Shown here one piece after another: positions 23,692-31,444 of a DNA stretch of 33,915 bases. Where the stretch lies: contig NZ_LT964761.1 of the NCBI RefSeq assembly GCF_900240275.1, positions 509,600-543,514 of the forward strand. Direction: 5' to 3'. Made by a program: the position numbers and the translations under genes. The stretch is from [Lactobacillus] timonensis. Lineage in GTDB: Bacteria > Bacillota > Bacilli > Lactobacillales > Lactobacillaceae. The notes under the pieces are model-generated. The model worked only from the letters and a program-made list of their open reading frames with translations. It was not told the origin of the DNA and made no database searches. Numbering within the stretch: the stretch's first letter is position 1; every line of letters begins with the position of its first letter.

Positions 23692-25407
23692 ATGAAAGTC
23701 GAACCCAAAATTATTGAGCAAGTTAAGTCTGTCTTAAAGCAATTTGGCACTAAATATCTTACGGAATCAGGCGAGTTGAAGCGTAGTAACGTCATTAATG
23801 ACCTCGATCAGTATGATCGTGAATTAATGGCTGCTCTCTTAGCCAATCCGCTCATTCATGATAATTACACCGAGATGATCGCCGGCACCGAAATCTTCAA
23901 GCTAAACAAGTTTATCGAGATGTTTGAATATAAGGATTTCTGGGAGGATAGCTTCACTAAATATACCGACAAAATCGGTCTAGCTAGCGGAGGCAAATTC
24001 ATCTCAGATTCGTCTGATGTCGTCCTCGATTTTCCTTATAAAGATACTGTCCTCAAAGCTGGCATGGATAAGGAAGACGCTGATCCCGAGGTTGGGGCTG
24101 ATGAACCATTCCTGAATGAAACATTAGCTCATGCGGAAATTAGTGAGCTCTTGGAACCAAAAGTTTTAATCAACGCCAAGCGCTATGATAAAGATGGTGA
24201 ACATGAGGCAAATAGTTTTGATGATCAAGATAACTTGATTATCAAGGGAAACAATCTTGTTGCATTACATAGCTTAAAAGAAAAATACTCCAGTAAAGTT
24301 AATTTAATTTATTTTGATGTACCTTTTAATACAAGTAACGACTTCCCATATAATGATAAATATAATAGATCAACGTGGCTTACTTTTCTTCAAAATAGGT
24401 TAAGAATCGCAAAAAACTTGTTAACAAATACTGGTAGCATTTTCGTACATATTGATTGGCATGAGGATGCTTACTTAAGAATTTTATTGGACGAAATTTT
24501 TGGGAAAGATAATCTTATTAATGAAATTATTTGGCACTATGGTTCCGGTGGTAGTTATAAAAATTCATTTGCTAAGAAGCATGATACTATTTTCTGGTAT
24601 TCTAAAACATCAAATTATAAGTACTTTCCTGATAATAAAATGGTTGGCGAAAAAAGAGGAACTAAAAAGCGAAATAATATGAAAAGGAATGTCGATGAGG
24701 ATGGGAGGGTTTACTATTCAATTAAATCAGCAGGTAAAATATATAAGTATTATGAAAACGATTTAATTACACCAGATGATGTCTGGAATATATCGATCTT
24801 GCAACAAAAAGACCCAGAAAGGATGGGATTTAACTCTCAAAAGCCTGAAAGACTATTAGCACGGATTATAGGGGCCACAACGAAAGAAAATGACTTAGTT
24901 CTAGATTCCTTCATGGGATCCGCAACAACACAAGCTGTTGCAATGAAAATGAAGCGACGTTTTATTGGTATTGAGCAAATGAATTATATTAATACCATTT
25001 CGGTTCCTCGCCTACAAAAGGTTATAAAGGGTAGCCAAGAAGGAATTTCAAAAAAAGTAAACTGGCAAGGCGGTGGTTCCTTCGTCTACGCTGAATTGAT
25101 GGAGAAGAATCAGGGATACTTGAAAGATCTACAGAAAGCCACGACTTTCGATGAATTAGACGCTATTTTCCAACGTATGAAAGCCGGTGCCGACTTTGAT
25201 TTCCGGGTTGACCTGGCTAAATTTGAAGATGATCCTGATCGGAGAAAACTATCCTTTGAGGGCCAAAAGAAATTACTCATTAAGCTGCTGGACAAAAACC
25301 AGCTTTATTACAATGAAGCCAACATTGATGATGCTGATGTCCGCGATCTGATTTCCAATAGTGATTATCAATTCAATAAGAGTTTCTACGGGAAGGAGTC
25401 AGAATAA
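23692..25407 (+). CDS. mod: Type III restriction-modification system methyltransferase (Mod)
   Basis: The 571-residue beta-class adenine-N6 methyltransferase also acts as the DNA-recognition subunit for Res. The order is an N-terminal helical region, the catalytic motif IV context NLIYFDVPFNT (D209-F212), a target-recognition region, then the AdoMet motif I LDSFMGSATT (404-413) and FIGIE. The catalytic tetrad reads DVPF, not the common DPPY/DPPF. Bases from about 24240 to 25050 are much more AT-rich than the rest (13/60 GC at 24301-24360 and 17/60 at 24601-24660, against 23/60 at 23881-23940 and 26/60 at 25201-25260), pointing to an exchanged specificity segment. The stop overlaps the res start. 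Confidence 0.93.
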   Translation: MKVEPKIIEQVKSVLKQFGTKYLTESGELKRSNVINDLDQYDRELMAALLANPLIHDNYTEMIAGTEIFKLNKFIEMFEYKDFWEDSFTKYTDKIGLASGGKFISDSSDVVLDFPYKDTVLKAGMDKEDADPEVGADEPFLNETLAHAEISELLEPKVLINAKRYDKDGEHEANSFDDQDNLIIKGNNLVALHSLKEKYSSKVNLIYFDVPFNTSNDFPYNDKYNRSTWLTFLQNRLRIAKNLLTNTGSIFVHIDWHEDAYLRILLDEIFGKDNLINEIIWHYGSGGSYKNSFAKKHDTIFWYSKTSNYKYFPDNKMVGEKRGTKKRNNMKRNVDEDGRVYYSIKSAGKIYKYYENDLITPDDVWNISILQQKDPERMGFNSQKPERLLARIIGATTKENDLVLDSFMGSATTQAVAMKMKRRFIGIEQMNYINTISVPRLQKVIKGSQEGISKKVNWQGGGSFVYAELMEKNQGYLKDLQKATTFDELDAIFQRMKAGADFDFRVDLAKFEDDPDRRKLSFEGQKKLLIKLLDKNQLYYNEANIDDADVRDLISNSDYQFNKSFYGKESE

Positions 25408-28043
25408 TGGCTCGCAAGAAATCGATCCCGCAAGAAAAAATCGACCTCAAACTATTAAATTGGCTAAATGATACGTCGTTTTTTAGCCAAGATGAAGGTA
25501 TGCTACGGTTACCGCTGTATATCAGTCAAAACCTCAAGCACAAACTCCGTGACTACCAGTTTTCTGCCATCCATAACCTAGACGCCGTTAAAAGACGGTT
25601 TGGTAATGATAGCAACTATAATCAGCTCATGTTTTACATGGCCACTGGGTCGGGAAAGACTGATATCATGGCTGCAATTATCTTGTACATGTATCATGTT
25701 TGGGGGTATCGATGTTTCTTATTTACTACAAACACCACAGCCGTTGTCAGCAAAACCATCGATAATCTGACCAACAATGCTTCTCCCAAGTACCTATACC
25801 AAGATCCGTTAACCATCGACGGTCAACGGGTAACGATTAAGCAAACCAATGATTTTCCAGTAACTTTGGAACAGAATACGATCTATATCAAGTTTTCCGG
25901 TATTCAACAGTTATCAAACGACTTCAATGTACCACGAGAGAATGGTATTACACGAGATTCCCTCAGTCGCCATAAACTGGTGATTTTAGCCGATGAAGCA
26001 CACCACTTTAACGTTGGTACACGGAGTAAGAAAGCTAATGCTGAAAGCAAGAGCTGGGAATCACTACTCGATGAAATTCGGGGACTAAATCCACAAAACC
26101 AGCAATTGGAATTTACGGCAACAATCGACCTACATAACCCTGATATCTATCACAAATATCAGAACAAGATAATCGCCCAGTATGATCTCAGCCGCTTCAT
26201 TAACGATGGGTATTCCAAGCAAGTTTACCGATTGCAGGCCAACAATAGTGACAAGGATAAAATGCTCAACGCTGTTTTATTATCACAATATCGGAAGCGA
26301 ATTGCTCAGAACATGGGTATTCCTGACTTTAAGCCGGTTATTTTGTTTAAATCAAACACAATTGCCCAATCTAAGTCAGTTAATGAACAATTCCTCACGA
26401 TGATTGACAGCTTATCTGCTGAGTCTTTGCAAGAATTTATTCAGTCTCAAAACCAATCTACCCAGAGTGAAGCCCTCAGTATGGCCTATGATTACTGGCT
26501 TAAGCAGGGCTTTGGTGAAACAGTGGCGGAGTTAAAGCATGACTTCCGTGAACTGACGACAGTCAACGCCAACGACCCAGGATCTAAGGGACTGCTTTAT
26601 CATTCTAACGTCGCCACCAAGTTAAATAATCTGGAAAACCCAGATAATCCAGTTCGCTCAGTCTTCGCCGTTGCCAAGTTAAGTGAAGGTTGGGACGTTC
26701 TGAACCTATACGACATTGTCCGAATTGGCGAAAAAAATATTAAGCCAAAAGACACTAATGCCGAAGCCCAGTTAATTGGCCGTGGTGCCCGCTATAATCC
26801 TTTTATTTACCAGGGGAAGAAGTCTTATGTTCGCCGCTTTGACGACCGGAAACCTGAAATTCAGCTTCTGGAGCGGCTTTACTACCACACCATTAACAAT
26901 CCACAGTACCTTGAAAACCTGCGGAAGTCCCTAGATGCCATTGATTTACCGGTTAATGAAGATACTAAGTTTAAGCTTTATACTGCCAACGTCAAAAAGT
27001 CATTCAAACGCACTGCTACATATCGTCACGGTAATATCTATTACAACAAGGTAGAAACCGTACCAGCATCGCATTACGATTGTATTCAAAAATACGGCTT
27101 CGATCCCTCCACGACCGAGCCGATTGATTTGATTAATACAACGTCAGAACGACAAATTAATACTGGCGCTGATCGGAACGATCAAGCTTCGACAGAATTA
27201 GTCAACGTGGCTTCATTTATTAACCCATCCGATAGAGCCCTGATTAATACTGCTATCTCATTCAATGATTTCTTCAGATTTGATAAGCTGAAAAAGCAAT
27301 GTCCAACACTAACTAGTGTTCGAGAACTATTGACGAGTGATAAGTGGCTGGGACATGCAGTTGTGCAAGCCCGGGTTGCCGTCGGAGCAAAAATCACTCC
27401 ACAGTTACGCTTACGGGCAGTTGAGAAATATCTAACACGGGTCAACAATGCCCTCGTTCATAATTTCCAACGTTCAAAAGGGACTGATGAATTCCAACCA
27501 GTAGCCGTTCACGAAGTCATTAAAGATTACACTAAGCGGGTTCGTGATGCTTTTAACGATCCTCACACGGCACAAATTGGTCCAAACCCGATGAAAGGCA
27601 AAGACTGGTTCGTTTACGATTACGCAATTGTCGACATTTTAGAGAAGAACTTTATTGACAAAATCGGTGCAGAAATTCCACACATCAAAGAAAAATTCAA
27701 GAACGCCTACTTATTACGAATTGACGAACGCAATACTGACTTTAAACTTCATGATTTTGGTGAAGAGGTTTATCGTTATGAAGGCTACATGCCCGACTTT
27801 GTCCTTTACCTCGACAACAAAGACTACATTTACCAAATTTATCTGGAACCGAAAGGGCAGCAGCTTCTCGAAAAAGATAAATGGAAAGAAGAACTACTCA
27901 GTCGGATCAATCCAGAAAATGTTGTTATCCTCGGCGAAACTGACAACGTAAAACTGTACGGGGTAAAATTCTACGTTGAAGATGATAAAGGACATCAAGA
28001 CCTTCATCATATGATGGACGATTTGCGCAAAAAGATTGATTAA
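25407..28043 (+). CDS. res: Type III restriction enzyme helicase/endonuclease (Res)
   Basis: The 878-residue partner of Mod is an SF2 translocase with an endonuclease domain. Motif I is ATGSGKT (79-85), motif II DEAH (196-199) and motif III FTATI; later motifs include AKLSEGWDV and QLIGRGARY. The C-terminal nuclease site fits PD-(D/E)xK: D797 in GYMPDFVLYL and E814-P-K816 in LEPKG. All core motifs are intact, so restriction is likely active if Mod is. Translation is coupled to mod through TAATG. A short terminator follows. Confidence 0.95.
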   Translation: MARKKSIPQEKIDLKLLNWLNDTSFFSQDEGMLRLPLYISQNLKHKLRDYQFSAIHNLDAVKRRFGNDSNYNQLMFYMATGSGKTDIMAAIILYMYHVWGYRCFLFTTNTTAVVSKTIDNLTNNASPKYLYQDPLTIDGQRVTIKQTNDFPVTLEQNTIYIKFSGIQQLSNDFNVPRENGITRDSLSRHKLVILADEAHHFNVGTRSKKANAESKSWESLLDEIRGLNPQNQQLEFTATIDLHNPDIYHKYQNKIIAQYDLSRFINDGYSKQVYRLQANNSDKDKMLNAVLLSQYRKRIAQNMGIPDFKPVILFKSNTIAQSKSVNEQFLTMIDSLSAESLQEFIQSQNQSTQSEALSMAYDYWLKQGFGETVAELKHDFRELTTVNANDPGSKGLLYHSNVATKLNNLENPDNPVRSVFAVAKLSEGWDVLNLYDIVRIGEKNIKPKDTNAEAQLIGRGARYNPFIYQGKKSYVRRFDDRKPEIQLLERLYYHTINNPQYLENLRKSLDAIDLPVNEDTKFKLYTANVKKSFKRTATYRHGNIYYNKVETVPASHYDCIQKYGFDPSTTEPIDLINTTSERQINTGADRNDQASTELVNVASFINPSDRALINTAISFNDFFRFDKLKKQCPTLTSVRELLTSDKWLGHAVVQARVAVGAKITPQLRLRAVEKYLTRVNNALVHNFQRSKGTDEFQPVAVHEVIKDYTKRVRDAFNDPHTAQIGPNPMKGKDWFVYDYAIVDILEKNFIDKIGAEIPHIKEKFKNAYLLRIDERNTDFKLHDFGEEVYRYEGYMPDFVLYLDNKDYIYQIYLEPKGQQLLEKDKWKEELLSRINPENVVILGETDNVKLYGVKFYVEDDKGHQDLHHMMDDLRKKID

Positions 28044-28058
28044 TCCAATGCAAAAAAA

Positions 28059-28087
28059 CCTCACATTTTTCTTGTGAGAGTTTTTTT
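28059..28087 (+). terminator. Intrinsic terminator of mod-res
   Basis: CTCACA (28060-28065) pairs with TGTGAG (28073-28078), followed by AGTTTTTTT. It starts 16 bases after the res stop. Confidence 0.8.
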
Positions 28088-28182
28088 CTCGACAGGTTAT
28101 AAATGCCTTCATATCAACAATGCAAAGAACCTTTGCTAGACTTATGACCCCTGATATCATACGCTAATCCCAACGAAAAGAG

Positions 28183-28833
28183 ATGAGAAACGTGATCTTC
28201 GGAGAACGCATTAAGGAACAACGAAATCAGCTGCAACTTACTCAGGCCGATGTAGCTAAAAAACTATTTACCACTCGACAAACGATTTCGAACTGGGAAA
28301 AAGGTAAAAGCTACCCTGACCTAAGTACACTGATTAAAATCAGCGATTTCTATCACGTTTCAATCGACTCTTTACTAAGGGAGGACCAGGAATTGAAAAA
28401 GTCACTTGAACGCGATACTGTACAAAAGAAATTTGATATCTTAAGTAGCCTACTATCAATTTTTGGATTACTTGTCGTATTACTAATTATGCTTATTGCC
28501 GACACCACTGCTTTTAACAAACCAATGGTTGCGCCACTTACTATTGCTATTTTAATCTTGAATGGTTTAATTACCCTTGTGGCAAGTCGCTTTAGTACAT
28601 ATATATCAGATAATCGTCTTCTTAAAAAGCTAATTCCAAAAATAGTAACTATATTCTTAATATGTACTTTAATTATATTTACCGCACTCTATTTCTATAC
28701 TGGGAAACAATTAGATAAAGCGATTAATTACCTGGAATATACGCTCTTTATCGTTACTGCTATTCTATGTATCATCGCTACGACTATTTCTACGGTCATA
28801 GCATACATAAACAAGAAAAAGGCAAGAGAATAG
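28183..28833 (+). CDS. Membrane-anchored XRE-type helix-turn-helix regulator
   Basis: The 216-residue protein has an N-terminal HTH_3 domain (about 5-60) with LTQADVAKKL...TTRQTISNWEKGKSYPD. After a charged linker it has four hydrophobic helices (about 84-106, 114-134, 148-170 and 184-207). Such membrane-tethered XRE proteins are common in lactobacilli; the signal is unknown. The start is ambiguous: ATG 28183 has an AAAAGAG almost touching it, and GTG 28192 would give the more usual MIFGERIKEQR. It faces the SOS-box gene tail-to-tail with only 5 bases between them. Confidence 0.82.
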   Translation: MRNVIFGERIKEQRNQLQLTQADVAKKLFTTRQTISNWEKGKSYPDLSTLIKISDFYHVSIDSLLREDQELKKSLERDTVQKKFDILSSLLSIFGLLVVLLIMLIADTTAFNKPMVAPLTIAILILNGLITLVASRFSTYISDNRLLKKLIPKIVTIFLICTLIIFTALYFYTGKQLDKAINYLEYTLFIVTAILCIIATTISTVIAYINKKKARE

Positions 28834-28838
28834 CTCTC

Positions 28839-29201
28839 TCACACATACGGCTTATACGTCGCCCAGTCCTCGTATTGGTCGGCAATTTCCTGCTGGACTT
28901 GCGAAATCGCGTCCGTATAGGTCACTTCGGGATTACGCGCTAAGTAATTAACCCGGTCTCGTTCTTGATTGCTGAAGTTAATCTCGCTCAATGACGCAGG
29001 CTCCAGCACATAGCCGGTAAATTCTTCGCCGCGACTTTGCGCCATCTGTTCACCAATCCGATTAGCATAACTTAATAACCAATCTGCCACGCTCTCACGA
29101 TAAATGAGGGCGTGTTTGCGTTCCGTCTCAAAAACATCAGTGTTGCGAATACCAAAATAACGCTGGTTTTGCATATTACGTAAACGAAAATATCTCACCA
29201 T
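28839..29201 (-). CDS. Small protein of unknown function behind a LexA-type SOS box
   Basis: The 120-residue soluble protein is rich in Arg, Tyr, Glu and Gln, with no signal peptide or membrane helix, and I cannot place it in a family. AAGGA lies 9 bases before ATG 29201. A perfect CGAAC-N4-GTTCG element lies 16-29 bases upstream, and an extended -10 (TGCTATACT) lies just beyond it, so LexA repression and induction by DNA damage are expected. Small genes accompany SOS-controlled error-prone polymerases in other Firmicutes, but no polymerase is present here. Confidence 0.65.
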   Translation of the reverse strand: MVRYFRLRNMQNQRYFGIRNTDVFETERKHALIYRESVADWLLSYANRIGEQMAQSRGEEFTGYVLEPASLSEINFSNQERDRVNYLARNPEVTYTDAISQVQQEIADQYEDWATYKPYV

Positions 29202-29216
29202 TCAATTCATCCTTTT

Positions 29217-29230
29217 CGAACGTTTGTTCG
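29217..29230 (-). promoter_or_regulatory. LexA (DinR-type) SOS box
   Basis: CGAACGTTTGTTCG matches the Gram-positive SOS operator CGAACN4GTTCG in all ten half-site positions. A further half-site CGAAC lies at 29240-29244, between the box and the -10. Confidence 0.75.
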
Positions 29231-29246
29231 CATATTGCTCGAACAA

Positions 29247-29255
29247 AGTATAGCA
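29247..29255 (-). promoter_or_regulatory. Extended -10 promoter of the SOS-box gene
   Basis: On the minus strand TATACT (29247-29252) is preceded by TGC. The LexA box lies about 16-30 bases downstream, where bound repressor would block initiation or early elongation. Confidence 0.6.
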
Positions 29256-29305
29256 TGAATGGTAGGAAAAATAAAAAGTGCTAGTAAAAATAGCAGGCAT
29301 CTACT

Positions 29306-29381
29306 AGGCAAACGTAATATTAGTATTCCAAGGCAAACGTGCTATAATACTTATAGAAAGAAATAGTCGAAGTGCAAACGT
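29306..29381 (+). repeat. Three direct copies of GCAAACGT around the antitoxin RNA promoter
   Basis: The copies are at 29308-29315, 29333-29340 and 29374-29381. The first two are part of a longer identical AGGCAAACGT, spaced 25 bases apart. The second lies directly before the -10 of the antisense RNA and the third is inside that RNA. They may be an operator array or repeats shared with RNA target sites. Confidence 0.6.
29338..29348 (+). promoter_or_regulatory. Extended -10 promoter of the antitoxin RNA
   Basis: TGCTATAAT (29340-29348) is a good extended -10; the -35 (TTAGTA, 29320-29325, 17-base spacing) is weak. Transcription would start near 29355, exactly at the 13-base direct repeat. Confidence 0.6.
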
Positions 29382-29437
29382 ACTTCAACCACAAAAGCCC
29401 CCCACTAGTGCAAGTAGTGAGAGGCTTTTATTTGTGG
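29355..29437 (+). ncRNA. Putative antisense antitoxin RNA of an Fst/par-like type I system
   Basis: The predicted RNA is about 75-80 bases. It starts at GAAAGAAATAGTC, has a 5' hairpin (GAAGT...ACTTC, 29369-29386) and ends in the shared terminator. The same 13 bases recur at 29528-29540, inside the start of the toxin gene on the opposite strand, so the RNA can pair with the toxin message both there and over the convergent terminator. This matches the organisation of the enterococcal par locus RNA II. Existence is inferred from sequence only. Confidence 0.6.
29389..29437. terminator. Bidirectional terminator shared by toxin mRNA and antitoxin RNA
   Basis: Nested arms CCACA/TGTGG, AAAAGCC/GGCTTTT and CACTA/TAGTG fold on either strand, with T-runs at both sides (TTTTATTT on plus, TTTTGTGG on minus). 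Confidence 0.75.
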
Positions 29438-29462
29438 GCGAAATTGCCGTTCGATTACTGAA

Positions 29463-29555
29463 TTAATGCTTCTTGTGGTTGTTCAGCCACCAACCAAAGT
29501 AGGTTACAAGTAATGCATTAACCAGCTGAAAGAAATAGTCTTGAAAGCGCAACAT
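29463..29555 (-). CDS. Fst/Ldr-like type I toxin peptide (30 residues)
   Basis: The small frame begins MLRFQDYFFQLVN, continues with a hydrophobic helix ALLVTYFGWW and ends LNNHKKH. A short N-terminus, one membrane helix and a W-L-N-x-x-x-K basic tail are the pattern of the Fst/Lpt toxin family, whose members insert in the membrane and block growth when overproduced. GGAGGG lies 5 bases before ATG 29555. An extended -10 (TGTTATACT) lies about 60 bases upstream on the minus strand. Convergent organisation with an antisense RNA, the shared terminator and the 13-base direct repeat support a type I toxin-antitoxin locus. Confidence 0.8.
   Translation of the reverse strand: MLRFQDYFFQLVNALLVTYFGWWLNNHKKH
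29528..29540. repeat. Second copy of the 13-base direct repeat GAAAGAAATAGTC (toxin side)
   Basis: Identical to 29356-29368 at the 5' end of the predicted antitoxin RNA. Here it covers codons about 5-9 of the toxin on the opposite strand. In par-type loci, such repeats are where the two RNAs pair. Confidence 0.75.
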
Positions 29556-29633
29556 TCACACCCTCCTTCCCATATATCCAAAGGGTGACGAATGACTTAC
29601 TAAGTATAACAGAATAATTATAGGAGGACTTAT

Positions 29634-30821
29634 ATGATCCCACTAGAAGATTTATTATCCGCCCCTGAAGACGAATATCATGATTTTAAGCAGCAATGGT
29701 ATGCACCAAATAAGAAAACAGAATTAATAAAGGATATTTTTAGCTTCGTTAATACTGCCCATCATAAAGACTGCTACTTAATCATCGGTGTGGACGACAA
29801 TCACAATGTTAGTGGTGTAGAGAACGATGATAATAGGTTGAATACACAAAATTTAACTGATTTCCTGCATTCATTACCCATCGCGAACTCGCATACGCCA
29901 AAAGTGATCGTTACTCCTATCCAAATGGGGCAACATACAGTAGATGTAATTACAATCAAAGATACGTTAGATGTTCCTGTCTATCTTGATGAGGATAAAC
30001 GCCCCAAAAAAGCTAACCGTCCTATACATGCTGGACAAATATTTACACGAGAAAATGACACAAATACAGCTATTAGCGCCTCGGCAAGTGATTACCAAGT
30101 TGAACGCCTTTGGAAGAAAAGATTTGGATTAGACCTTCCAGTTCAGGAACAATATAAGATTAAATTAGCAGATGTAAACAACTGGGAATATTTTGAGATG
30201 GATAAAACTGGGTTTATATATGATGTAGATCCAGATTATTGTATGTACCTTACAAAGGATGATTTTCCTAGGTATAAAGTAGAGTCATATGCCTTAGGAC
30301 AAGTTCGAATGAATATGTCTTGGTATACACTAACACTTAAATATCGAGATAGGACTATCAAGGAGCTACTTGTGGTAGCTATGGATGGTGGTCGTTTTAT
30401 GACAGTTACTCCCGCCTTAAACTCTATAGATAAATTCTCTAATTATTCGCTTACATTCCAATATTATTTAGCAGGATCATTGGATTTCGCTGTTGAAAAA
30501 CTAATCTTAAAAATGCATAAACCAGCAATCTCCCCCGATTACGGAAGTAGAATGCAGTTATTGAAACGAATTGTAATTTTTCAAGATTATGAACATCTCA
30601 ATAAAGTTACAGCAGATTTGAATCAGCATTATAAAACTATTAAGCAAATGTGTACACCAACAGACGAACAACTGAACTTATGTAAAGGTGCGCTCTCAAT
30701 GGATTTCAAAAATGATGATCCTGAAATGCAAAGTTCTCATATTGAGCAGATGTGTAGAGAATCAAATGTGAGCCAACTTATTAATAATTATTTAGAAACA
30801 AGGTCTATTTCTATTAAATAA
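29634..30821 (+). CDS. AlbA_2 (Schlafen-like) domain protein with an unrecognised C-terminal domain
   Basis: The 395-residue protein starts at ATG 29634, 6 bases after AGGAGG. Residues about 8-125 fit the AlbA_2/Schlafen putative DNA-binding or nuclease-like domain: E-x-x-x-x-D-F-K, then ELIKDIFSFVNTAHHKDCYLIIGVDD and V.V..I. Residues about 160-395 are unlike any domain I know and include tandem aromatic-rich beta-like segments. AlbA_2 domains occur in regulators and in anti-phage proteins. Here the gene sits between a type I TA locus and an Mrr remnant, downstream of a type III RM system, so a defence role is a reasonable guess but unproven. It has its own terminator and an AT-rich composition. 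Confidence 0.75.
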   Translation: MIPLEDLLSAPEDEYHDFKQQWYAPNKKTELIKDIFSFVNTAHHKDCYLIIGVDDNHNVSGVENDDNRLNTQNLTDFLHSLPIANSHTPKVIVTPIQMGQHTVDVITIKDTLDVPVYLDEDKRPKKANRPIHAGQIFTRENDTNTAISASASDYQVERLWKKRFGLDLPVQEQYKIKLADVNNWEYFEMDKTGFIYDVDPDYCMYLTKDDFPRYKVESYALGQVRMNMSWYTLTLKYRDRTIKELLVVAMDGGRFMTVTPALNSIDKFSNYSLTFQYYLAGSLDFAVEKLILKMHKPAISPDYGSRMQLLKRIVIFQDYEHLNKVTADLNQHYKTIKQMCTPTDEQLNLCKGALSMDFKNDDPEMQSSHIEQMCRESNVSQLINNYLETRSISIK

Positions 30822-30847
30822 CTCCAAAGCAACCTTGATATACCAAG

Positions 30848-30888
30848 CCCCTGTATCCTACAATCAGAATATAGGGGTCATTTCTTTC
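30848..30888 (+). terminator. Intrinsic terminator after the AlbA_2 gene
   Basis: CCCCTGTAT (30848-30856) pairs with ATATAGGGG (30869-30877) with one G-U pair, followed by T-rich TCATTTCTTTC. Confidence 0.75.
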
Positions 30889-30925
30889 AATTGATTAATT
30901 ATCGCCCTTAATTAAGGAGCATATT

Positions 30926-31356
30926 ATGCGCGAATACACAAAGCTAACTAACTACAAAGAAGAAGACTTCCTGGAAGTGAAAATCCTCAAATGCTTAGCT
31001 TACAGCAAAAGAAACAATCAATGACGCGTCCTCAACTAGCAGAGTATCTAGTAACTAATATAGATGCTATTCCTAATGATTCACTGAAATATGTAAAGTC
31101 CCAAAAAACAGGTAATGAATATCAACCATTCATGAGACGACTCAGCTTTGCCCTCACATCACTTAGCAAAGCACAATTGATTAAACATCCCAAAAGGGGG
31201 ATTACTGAATTGACTGAACTTGGCAAAAATATTAATCCTAATGATAGCCAGTACATCCATCAGTTAGTGATGAAAGGATGGCACCTTTCAAAACAAAGGC
31301 CTTCCAAACCGCGCCAAATCAACAATGCAACTCAAATTAACATGAATGTATGCTAA
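30926..31356 (+). pseudogene. Mrr N-terminal-domain protein, frameshifted and short
   Basis: ATG 30926 follows AAGGAG by 6 bases and reads MREYTKLTNYKEEDFLEVKI, but that frame stops at 31022. The next frame (open to 31356) continues with a winged-helix like Mrr_N: TRPQLAEYLV, then MRRLSFALTSLSKAQLIKHPKRGITELTELGK. Restoring one A in the AAA at about 30989-30991 fuses the two. Full Mrr-type proteins carry a C-terminal PD-(D/E)xK nuclease, which is absent here, so the gene is either a truncated restriction enzyme or a stand-alone DNA-binding domain. The 121-residue downstream part has no ribosome site of its own. Confidence 0.65.
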
Positions 31357-31444
31357 TAGTTGCGGTTTTATAAGCGATATTTGCTTTATTATCGCCCCTA
31401 AGCAATCTCATAATGAAAGTAAACTAAAATGAGGAGAACAACTT

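Noticed and set aside
23692-25407. Phase variation of mod by simple sequence repeats
   Set aside because: No tetra- or pentanucleotide repeat tract and no long homopolymer is found in mod; the frame is intact throughout.
30991-31356. Intact 121-residue gene
   Set aside because: There is no ribosome site before ATG 30991, while ATG 30926 has a good one and the two frames join by one base into a continuous Mrr_N-type protein.
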